A stretch of DNA of 64,000 nucleotides. Origin: Pseudoalteromonas arctica. GTDB lineage: Bacteria > Pseudomonadota > Gammaproteobacteria > Enterobacterales > Alteromonadaceae. Shown here piece after piece: positions 58,074 through 64,000 of this stretch (positions are counted from its first letter, which is position 1; the number at the start of each line of letters is the position of its first letter). Position numbers and translations under genes: made by a program. The stretch covers positions 20,377 through 84,376 of the forward strand of contig NZ_JABBMT010000016.1 in assembly GCF_012927645.1 (NCBI RefSeq), read 5' to 3'. The notes under the pieces are model-generated. The model was given only the letters and a program-made list of their open reading frames with translations, was not told where the DNA came from and did no database searches.

Positions 58074-58455
58074 GTCAGCAAAAACCTATAATGGCGTGTT
58101 AAAGCCAGAAAAAATAAGGCCTAGCGCAAAGCTACTGAATTACGTGAAAAAAAGTGGGTTACATTAAAAAATATTTTATTCTGAGATAAAACAAAATAAA
58201 CAGACTTAAATGATTAATGAATAATCAATGAACAGTTACAAAATATTAGCAGCCTATTGCTGTTTGCTAGATCCTGTAAAATTTACGCGATCTTTTTGCA
58301 ATAGTTACTTAAAGCGCTGTTATTTTGGCTATTAAAACTCAACAAACTCAAATAAAGCATTGATTTACAAGTAATTAAATTACAATCATCAACATGGTAT
58401 GAAGGCTGCAACAAGCATTACACAATTTAGTTTTAATATTTAAGGAACCATTACT

Positions 58456-58800
58456 ATGACTACGTCAACATCAAGCTCTAATTCAGCCGCGAAAACCAGT
58501 AAAAAAATTGATGATATCGCTGCTCACACTGAATCACCATTAACAGATAAAGCAACCTCAGCGGCTCATATTGCTGTTGATTCACTATCTTCAAAGGCTG
58601 CAACAGCAGAGCAAAGTATTCGTCATAGCGCTTCAAGTTCAGCTGAATCACTCACTGAAAAACAAAAAATTGCCCGTGGAAAACTGTCTGAATACACTGG
58701 TAAAACTCGCCAATTAGCCGCTGAAAACCCGCTCGCAACAGCTGGTATTGCGTTTGCTGCCGGTATGCTAGTGACTGCACTATTTCGCAGTAGTAAGTAA
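58456..58800 (+). CDS. YqjD/ElaB-like (DUF883) membrane-anchored protein
   Basis: A 114-residue protein: a Ser/Ala-rich amphipathic helical region and a C-terminal anchor 'NPLATAGIAFAAGMLVTALF' ending in a basic tail. The 'ENPLATAGIAFAAGML' segment is typical of ElaB/YqjD/YgaM proteins, which tether inactive ribosomes to the membrane in stationary phase in E. coli. AAGGAA lies 8 bp before the ATG. First of a yqjDEK-like operon. Confidence 0.8.
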   Translation: MTTSTSSSNSAAKTSKKIDDIAAHTESPLTDKATSAAHIAVDSLSSKAATAEQSIRHSASSSAESLTEKQKIARGKLSEYTGKTRQLAAENPLATAGIAFAAGMLVTALFRSSK

Positions 58801-58806
58801 GCGGTT

Positions 58807-59256
58807 ATGCAACCACATACCGATCCTAAAGATAAACAGCATCAAGCCGCTGATCCTGCACCGCACAGTGCCGATCAGTGGCAAGATCATCTTGCTAAAT
58901 TATCTCAATATGGTGAGCAACTTTATCAGGACTACCGCCAACAAACTGGTATTTGCAAAGAACTAGCGAGTGCCGAGTGGCGACTATCAACCCGCTCTTT
59001 GGCATTGACTATTATTTTGCTGGTAAGTTTTGCCGGTGGTTTAGTATTATTATGGGCCGGTTTGCTAATCACTCTTGGCTTTGTCATTTTTACCTTTAGT
59101 CAATCAATATGGTTCCGTGCTATATGTCTAACTGGCTTACAATTGCTTTGTTTAATGTGGCTGTGGAAAAATATTGGTTATATCAGCAGCAAAGTTGGCT
59201 TTGATAAAACCGCGCACAGCATTAAACAATTACTCAATATAAATAGGGGTAAATAA
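58807..59256 (+). CDS. YqjE-like / phage-holin-family membrane protein
   Basis: A 149-residue protein with two adjacent transmembrane helices (about 62-92 and 96-120) after a polar N-terminus containing 'CKELASAEWRLSTRSLAL'. Size, topology and neighbours match YqjE. Six bp after the YqjD-like gene. Function unknown. Confidence 0.7.
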   Translation: MQPHTDPKDKQHQAADPAPHSADQWQDHLAKLSQYGEQLYQDYRQQTGICKELASAEWRLSTRSLALTIILLVSFAGGLVLLWAGLLITLGFVIFTFSQSIWFRAICLTGLQLLCLMWLWKNIGYISSKVGFDKTAHSIKQLLNINRGK

Positions 59257-59513
59257 TGCTAATTGATTACTTTATTCAAAAACCAACACGCAAAGTTAGC
59301 CATTTAAGTCAAAAAATGAATAGTATTAATGCGTTAAAACAGCAACATCATCAAGCTTTTAATTACCGACTAAAACGCTTTGCAGTATCGAATGTCGGTA
59401 TTGCCAGTGCCTTTACGGCAGGTGTAGGCTATCAAGCACTAAATGGTCATAACCAAAATTCAGCCAATAAAATAAAGCTAAGTCAATTTAGCTGGTTGTT
59501 ACGTTTGCTATAA
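59256..59513 (+). CDS. YqjK-like small protein
   Basis: An 85-residue basic protein. It overlaps the YqjE-like stop by one base, so it is coupled to it. Sequence support for YqjK is weak ('LKRFAVSNVGIASAFTAGVG' gives one hydrophobic patch). The call rests on position as the third gene of a yqjDEK-like operon. Confidence 0.5.
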   Translation: MLIDYFIQKPTRKVSHLSQKMNSINALKQQHHQAFNYRLKRFAVSNVGIASAFTAGVGYQALNGHNQNSANKIKLSQFSWLLRLL

Positions 59514-59649
59514 TACTGAGTTAACTCGGCATCTTGGTGATCTTATTTAGCCTTTGGCACGCCAAAGAAACCGCGTACCAAGAAAGCATCTCATCTGGCC
59601 TCATTGGTTTACTCAAATAGTAGTGAAGGAATGGCCATTCTTGGTATGA

Positions 59650-60168
59650 AACACCAGAGATAGTGGCAGATATTTTGGGGATCTTACACAAATAGCCTAC
59701 ACAGCAGGGTTAAGAGCCCATGAGCTTTTAACAATTGCCAGAGTATCAGAGCGTAGAGCTGATAGCCGTCCAGCACTAAACAGCAAATGGCTTGGTCGAG
59801 AAGGTAGTATTTATACAGTGAAAGGCAAAGGCGGCCTAATCCGTGATGTACTAATACCTAATGCACTGGCTACACAACTAGAACAAAGGCGCTTAGCGCA
59901 GCCTATAACCGTTCGTGACAGGGAAATTAACTATTTGCAACGCTACGATCTTGGCGGTGGCCATAAATGGTCGTGCTCATTCTCTAAAGCATCTAGTCGC
60001 ACACTCTTTTTTTCTAATGGCGGTCATGGCCTTAGACACAGCTATGCACAAGAGAGAATGGCAGAACTAAGGAGTTTCGGTTTAAGTAGGGCAATAGCTC
60101 TCGAGACAGTATCGCAAGAGCTAGGCCATTTCAGGGCTGAAATTACTGAAGTTTATCTAAGGTAGTTA
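59650..60168 (+). pseudogene. truncated tyrosine recombinase (integrase) remnant
   Basis: An open frame with no N-terminal DNA-binding domain and no credible start (first candidate is GTG 59818). It encodes an integrase catalytic domain: Arg in 'YTAGLRAHELLTI', 'GKGGLIRDVLIPNAL', HxxR in 'GHGLRHSYAQERM', His in 'QELGHFR' and Tyr in 'ITEVYLR'. All catalytic residues are present, yet the 5' part is lost at or before the stop at 59647. It marks a former mobile element. Bases 59514-59649 show nothing recognisable. Confidence 0.75.
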
Positions 60169-60520
60169 CTTGTTTTCTATACCATTATTTTAGTTTTTGT
60201 AAGTTTCTTCTGTATTATGAACTTAACTAATGCATACACTCAGTAATTCTATGTCTGAGGGCTATATGCGCTCCTTTGGTTTCTCTCTTTTTAAAGGATT
60301 GGTTTGCATACCATGCTTTTCAAAAAAAGCGTCAGGAGTTTTAACACATACCCTAGGCATTCGTTGGTAGGCTTTAAAGAACCTAATAGCTGTAATCACT
60401 ATTCTTAAAGATAAACACAACTCTGAACCACTTAAAGCAAAGTACTCTCTTGTGAATTACTGTATCCGAAACAAAAGCCTTAATAACACCATTCGTTAAC
60501 AAAGAAGCCAGACATTACAT
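60169..60520. other. 352-bp region without a recognisable gene
   Basis: Between the integrase and transposase remnants. Short translatable stretches are broken by stops. No family, RNA or repeat was recognised. Probably decayed mobile-element DNA. Confidence 0.5.
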
Positions 60521-60715
60521 ATGGAACAAATATCTAAAGCTACTGCGCTGGGGAGGCACGCTGTTGTGATTATCGACAGTGCTTGGTGGCACGCTTTCGA
60601 TACCGTCCAGTCATTTGATAAAGTGACGCTAATCAAGCAGCCACCGTAATCTCCATAGCTGAATCCTATTGAGCAGCCTAGACAACATCACCTCTTGAGC
60701 AAGGACTTTGTGTAA
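60521..60715 (+). pseudogene. IS630-family transposase fragment with two in-frame stops
   Basis: The frame reads 'GRHAVVIIDSAWWH', 'VTLIKQPP', stop, 'SP', stop, 'LNPIEQPRQHHLLSKDFV'. It matches the C-terminal DDE region of IS630/Tc1-mariner transposases ('PPYSPELNPIEQ'), with Tyr and Glu codons turned to TAA and TAG. The catalytic Asp before 'SAWWH' is kept. The N-terminal half and inverted repeats are not seen. The element is dead. Confidence 0.8.
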
Positions 60716-60796
60716 TTACAGACCATTCGATTCTAACTCTTATAGCCCTTTAAAAGCCTGAAATAACGTCAGAAAAATTCACCTAACATATACATT

Positions 60797-61954
60797 TTAC
60801 AACGTACCTAAACGTTTCATTTTGTTCATTTCGGCTACCATTGCCAAAGCAACCCCCTTCGACGATTGATAGTTTGTTCCCGTGATTAGTCTGCCGTCGA
60901 TTTGCACATAAGGCTGGTTACGTTCACCGTAAAAGAACTTACCACCACGTTGTTTAATCGTTTCTTCAATGTCGAATGGAAATTGCTGATAATAGTTGGC
61001 GTCGGTCTTTTCAAATTCCGTCGGGTAACCACTTATTTTTCGTCCTGAAACTAAATATTTGCCATTACTAAGCTTTAAATTAACGATGCCAGCGGTGCCA
61101 TGACATACAGAAGATACAATACCATGATTTTTCTCATATACCTGCATGGCAATAGCTTGAAGAGTTTTATTTTCTGCTACTTGATACATAGCATTGCCAC
61201 CTCCGACATAATGCACCGCTAGATACTGGCTGGCATCAACTTGTTCGGGTGATAGCGTGTTTGCTAATAAATACATAAAATCTTGGTTATAGATGTATTG
61301 TTTGTGTTTTAAATCAGAAGTGTTGATATAAGCAAGAGGTAATTTACCACCTTGTGTACTAACTACATCTACCTGATAGCCCGAATCTATGAAAACTTCA
61401 TAGGCTTCAACCAACTCTGAAAAACTAGTACCCGTAGGCAGTGTTGACTTACCGTGTTGATCGGCACTTGAAGCAATAAATAGCACTCTTTTATTCATCG
61501 CACTTTCTAGCTGAGCTTGCTTTTGTTGTGTATCTATTTGTGTCGCTGATTTACTAATAATCTGCCAGCCTTTTGCAAATCGTTTAAGTAAAAACTGATC
61601 AACATATTTTTTAACAGGCTTTGCGACGGTAATTAATGCGCGAGCAGTCGCTATATCACCATCAAGAGTAACCGATAGAATATAGCCTGAACGGGTAGTT
61701 TTGGAAGATTCAAACCAACGTGCAAATTCTTTTACTGAAACCTGCCAAAAAGGCTTTTTGGGGTGGCTAAGGATCAAGGAAGCTTCTGAATGAAATGCAT
61801 CTTCAATTAGGCTGGGGTTACCTTTACTAGTGCCATCAATATATTGTTGAACTACCGCTTCAACCTCGAGCTGATCTTGTGTCTTATCATTCGCAAATGA
61901 TGAAAATTGTACTACTAAAAGCAGTAACGCTAAGGCTTTATACATTATTTTCAT
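60797..61954 (-). CDS. exported NTF2-like / DJ-1-PfpI fusion protein
   Basis: A 385-residue protein with a signal peptide (1-21). Residues about 28-140 form a lumazine-binding/SnoaL-like (NTF2-fold) domain. Residues about 155-380 are a DJ-1/PfpI domain of the Hsp31 type with nucleophile elbow 'SSVCHG' (Cys284, His285) and 'GGGNAMY'. The fusion and export are unusual. Possible activities are glyoxalase/deglycase-like or chaperone. None is shown. A membrane AraC-type regulator follows upstream on the same strand. Confidence 0.8.
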   Translation of the reverse strand: MKIMYKALALLLLVVQFSSFANDKTQDQLEVEAVVQQYIDGTSKGNPSLIEDAFHSEASLILSHPKKPFWQVSVKEFARWFESSKTTRSGYILSVTLDGDIATARALITVAKPVKKYVDQFLLKRFAKGWQIISKSATQIDTQQKQAQLESAMNKRVLFIASSADQHGKSTLPTGTSFSELVEAYEVFIDSGYQVDVVSTQGGKLPLAYINTSDLKHKQYIYNQDFMYLLANTLSPEQVDASQYLAVHYVGGGNAMYQVAENKTLQAIAMQVYEKNHGIVSSVCHGTAGIVNLKLSNGKYLVSGRKISGYPTEFEKTDANYYQQFPFDIEETIKQRGGKFFYGERNQPYVQIDGRLITGTNYQSSKGVALAMVAEMNKMKRLGTL

Positions 61955-62043
61955 TAAATTAAACTCTCTGTATGTAGATTGGAATTAATTTAACTTAAAT
62001 AAAATAAAAACAATAAGCTAAGTTATATTTCAGTAGTCTGAAA

Positions 62044-63099
62044 TTATAAATTCATAGTGCGAAATCGATTTGGTGTTAATCCTGTTTGCTGTTTAAACGC
62101 ATTGTAAAATGTTGATGAAGCGCCAAAGCCACTTTGTTCAGCAATATCGTCAATACTTGCGTTAGGTTGCTCAAGCAAAAGTTTTTGAGCAAGCCCTACT
62201 CTTTGCCTATTGATGTATTGTTTAAAGTTCATTTGATAGTGTTCATTTAATAGCTGTGATAACACCGTGTGTGATGTACTCAAACGCTTTGCTAAACGAG
62301 GTAGAGTAAGCTGTGGATCAATGAAAACCTGCTCTTTATCCATAAGTTTTTCAAGCATTAATGAATATTGCCGTATTTGTGATTCGGTAAGTTTATTATT
62401 GGCATACTTGTCTACTTCTTCTGTTTTATTTTGTTTAAACTTAAGCATTACGAGTAATGACAAATAGAGAATCAGGGAGAAGCTTAATGCCCCGATAATG
62501 TATGAAGTATATGAAGCTGTAAAATAAGCAACCCAAATTAAAGTACTACCTACTAAAGTTGCAAAAGCTTTATCAGCAAAAAGCTTTTGCCATTGGCCTT
62601 TTAAGTCACGTATTTGAGCTCTGTAAAAATAAAAGGCTAACAGCAAACACACTAGCCACAAATAACTGGAACCACGGTATATCCAATACTGCCATAAATC
62701 TACATAAGAGCTATAAGGAAATACAATCCCTACAATAACAATGGTTGAAATAAGCGTAATGAAAATCCATTTAACCGAAAAATACACTGCGTGAGCTTTA
62801 ACCTGTTTGGAAATATATGCTACCAAACATGGCCCAATCAGAAAGCAGGCAGTAAGACCAAGCTGTAAAATGTTTTTATCTAGATCTGGTGCAAAATAAA
62901 ACGCGACTGACTTTCCTATTCGCACACTTATCAACAACAACAGTATGGCAAACCAAGTATCTCCTGTATTTTTATTCCCCCAGATTAGCATCCATGAAGC
63001 TAAAACCACACCATTGAACACACCTAAAGTTGAAAAGAAAAATAATAAATAAGATGTAGCAGTCATAAAAACTAGAATCCTTTGCTCTACGTTAACCAT
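62044..63099 (-). CDS. membrane-bound AraC-family regulator
   Basis: A 351-residue protein with seven hydrophobic helices (about 12-215) joined to a C-terminal AraC/XylS double HTH ('SIDDIAEQSGFGASSTFYNAFKQQTGLTPNRFR'-type ending; key text 'GFGASSTFYNAF'). Such regulators sense a signal in or across the membrane. The ATG at 63066, with AAAGGA upstream, is an alternative start. It lies 89 bp upstream of the DJ-1 fusion gene in the same direction and may control it. Confidence 0.85.
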   Translation of the reverse strand: MVNVEQRILVFMTATSYLLFFFSTLGVFNGVVLASWMLIWGNKNTGDTWFAILLLLISVRIGKSVAFYFAPDLDKNILQLGLTACFLIGPCLVAYISKQVKAHAVYFSVKWIFITLISTIVIVGIVFPYSSYVDLWQYWIYRGSSYLWLVCLLLAFYFYRAQIRDLKGQWQKLFADKAFATLVGSTLIWVAYFTASYTSYIIGALSFSLILYLSLLVMLKFKQNKTEEVDKYANNKLTESQIRQYSLMLEKLMDKEQVFIDPQLTLPRLAKRLSTSHTVLSQLLNEHYQMNFKQYINRQRVGLAQKLLLEQPNASIDDIAEQSGFGASSTFYNAFKQQTGLTPNRFRTMNL

Positions 63100-63467
63100 T
63101 CTAAATCAGGATCTTACTACATTTGAGCTACTCTGTGTTTATTCCGATGATTAGTAAAAAAAATGATTTAGCTTAACGCCTATTTTGTAGAGTTAACCAA
63201 GTATACTAGGCTTATTATGACCGCCTCATTTTCGCTCATCTAAGACCATCGAAATAATTTAACTCAAGTCATAATTAACAAACAACAGTTGTACTAATTC
63301 AAAGGAAAGGTCAGCGCGTTTCAATGTGTGGCCATTATTAGTTAGTCACTACATAACCAACTATAACCAGATAGAACACTGTGACTGGTATGACCACAAA
63401 AACATCCCTATGAAAAACAATATAAAAAGTGTACTTTTGCAATCGTCTTTATAACGGAAAAAATTTC
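63100..63467. other. 368-bp intergenic region
   Basis: No gene recognised. Short inverted segments (AGTCAC/GTGACT) occur at about 63340-63385 but without terminator features. Promoters for the AraC-type gene and the small ORF are expected here. Confidence 0.4.
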
Positions 63468-63632
63468 ATGGATAGAAAAATAATAGAACAATTATCTAAC
63501 ATTATTTTCAAATATGCATACAACCAAGGTATAGAAGATGGGAAGCAAGGCGTTTATATTGAACCCAATGCATTATTTCAAGAATACAAAAAGCGTATAA
63601 ACTTCCCTGATAAAGCCAACAAAACTAATTAG
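63468..63632 (+). CDS. small hypothetical protein
   Basis: A 54-residue ORF from ATG 63468, preceded by GGAAA nine bases upstream. A GTG at 63429 would extend it but has no ribosome binding site. Charged, helical, 'YAYNQGIEDGKQGVYIEPNA'. No family recognised. It lies in accessory DNA beside insertion sequences, so it may belong to a mobile element. Confidence 0.4.
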   Translation: MDRKIIEQLSNIIFKYAYNQGIEDGKQGVYIEPNALFQEYKKRINFPDKANKTN

Positions 63633-63752
63633 CGTAAGACGTATCCGAGTGGTTAATACGTGAAATTTATTACATAATAAACAAAAACTTGATTCCAATG
63701 CTCTGCTTTTAACCCGGAGTTTTTCAAGTTAGTTGTCGCCTCAAGTTAAATT

Positions 63753-63873
63753 TTATGCCGCCCGCATTTCTTCTTTTTTCTCAGGATTTAAATTTACTTC
63801 CTTTATCATTGACCAATCTCGTGATTTTCCTGACCAACGACTTGGGTTATTCAATTTAGCTGCGTCGTTTACC
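63753..63873 (-). pseudogene. IS3-family-like transposase C-terminus, interrupted
   Basis: The minus strand reads 'NNPSRWSGKSRDW', then 'IKEVNLNPEKKEEMRAA', stop. This resembles the C-terminal tail of IS3-group (DDE, rve domain) transposases. The frame is cut at 63873, where an IS66-like end begins. A possible element terminus is TGTCGCCTCAAG at 63734. The rest of the gene would lie beyond the window. Confidence 0.6.
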
Positions 63874-64000
63874 GTAAGCGTATAGCTAACGACACCTAGC
63901 CTTGCTTAATATTCCAAGGTAGCAGTGGCTCAAGGTTACTTGGCTGCTCTGCAATATGTTGCAAGCACGTTGAGATGTAGTCATGCACTACAAGATCATT
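63874..64000 (-). mobile_element. IS66-family insertion element (partial, runs off the window)
   Basis: It begins with GTAAGCG at 63874, the typical start of IS66 terminal repeats. Inside is the end of a transposase reading toward this terminus. The candidate 8-bp target site is CGTTTACC at 63866-63873, to be compared with the far end. Confidence 0.65.
63896..64000 (-). CDS. IS66 family transposase (TnpC), C-terminal fragment
   Basis: Thirty-four codons before a TAG read 'VVHDYISTCLQHIAEQPSNL', then 'EPLLPWNIKQG'. The 'E.LLPWN' ending is the hallmark of the IS66 TnpC C-terminal domain. The gene continues past the window edge, so only the 3' end is seen. It ends 22 bp inside the element terminus, as expected for IS66. 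Confidence 0.75.
   Translation of the reverse strand, partial: NDLVVHDYISTCLQHIAEQPSNLEPLLPWNIKQG

Noticed and set aside
63340..63385. Inverted segments AGTCAC/GTGACT as a terminator
   Set aside because: Stem is only 6 bp with a long loop and no T run.
63640..63665. tRNA-Ser-like stretch 'CCGAGTGGTTAA'
   Set aside because: Only the D-arm-like part is present. No anticodon stem, T arm or acceptor pairing follows.

Overview
The window looks like chromosomal DNA of a marine gammaproteobacterium of the order Alteromonadales, most likely Pseudoalteromonas. This is inferred from protein similarity as I recall it, the AT-rich composition, and the gene set (PriB, Rof, RNase R/RlmB, a complete dcw cluster, PrkB, YjjX/YjjG). 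No database search was run. Most of the window is core genome. Accessory DNA is concentrated in the last 4.5 kb, with smaller oddities elsewhere.

Layout. 0-5 kb: an Omp85/TamA-like outer membrane protein and a small MscS-type membrane protein, then on the minus strand a three-gene RimK module (RimB-like protease, RimK glutamate ligase, aspartoacylase-like deacylase). 5-8.8 kb: ZntB, the Rho inhibitor Rof, tRNA-Arg(CCG), a small HTH protein, and a minus-strand operon (YkoF-like protein, PnuC/PnuT transporter, APH-fold kinase) that reads as a vitamin salvage unit, probably for thiamine. 8.8-13.4 kb: alr and dnaB, then an ECF sigma / anti-sigma / DUF4097 operon. 13.6-17.2 kb: a type IV minor pilin operon without pilY1 and with an unusually large last gene. 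17.6-22.6 kb: rpsF-priB-rpsR-rplI and rnr-rlmB.

22.9-40 kb is mixed housekeeping and signalling: EamA transporter, glycerophosphodiesterase, MCP, QueG, a hybrid histidine kinase with a response regulator, GNAT, a glutathione peroxidase homologue, parvulin, GST, DUF2750, a degenerate tyrosine-recombinase-like protein, M1 aminopeptidase, orphan phosphoribulokinase, YjjX and YjjG. 40.1-58 kb is the division and cell wall (dcw) cluster on the minus strand in the order mraZ-rsmH-ftsL-ftsI-murE-murF-mraY-murD-ftsW-murG-murC-ddl-ftsQ-ftsA-ftsZ-lpxC. Four MraZ boxes at 10-bp period lie just downstream of a sigma70-like promoter. 58.4-59.5 kb is a YqjD/YqjE/YqjK-like operon.

59.5-64 kb is accessory and decayed. 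It holds a headless tyrosine recombinase, an IS630-type transposase fragment with two in-frame stops, an NTF2/DJ-1 fusion protein next to a membrane-bound AraC-type regulator, and at the right edge an IS66-family element that appears to have inserted into an IS3-family transposase gene. Two non-coding repeats also stand out: an 11-copy 7-bp tandem repeat beside rpsF, and a palindromic intergenic repeat present intact at 36.3 kb and as a rearranged half at 17.3 kb.

I did not find an obvious new defence or biosynthetic system. The best leads are the RimK module alongside an S6 tail without terminal glutamates, the degenerate recombinase-like protein, the large PilX-like protein, and the vitamin salvage operon.
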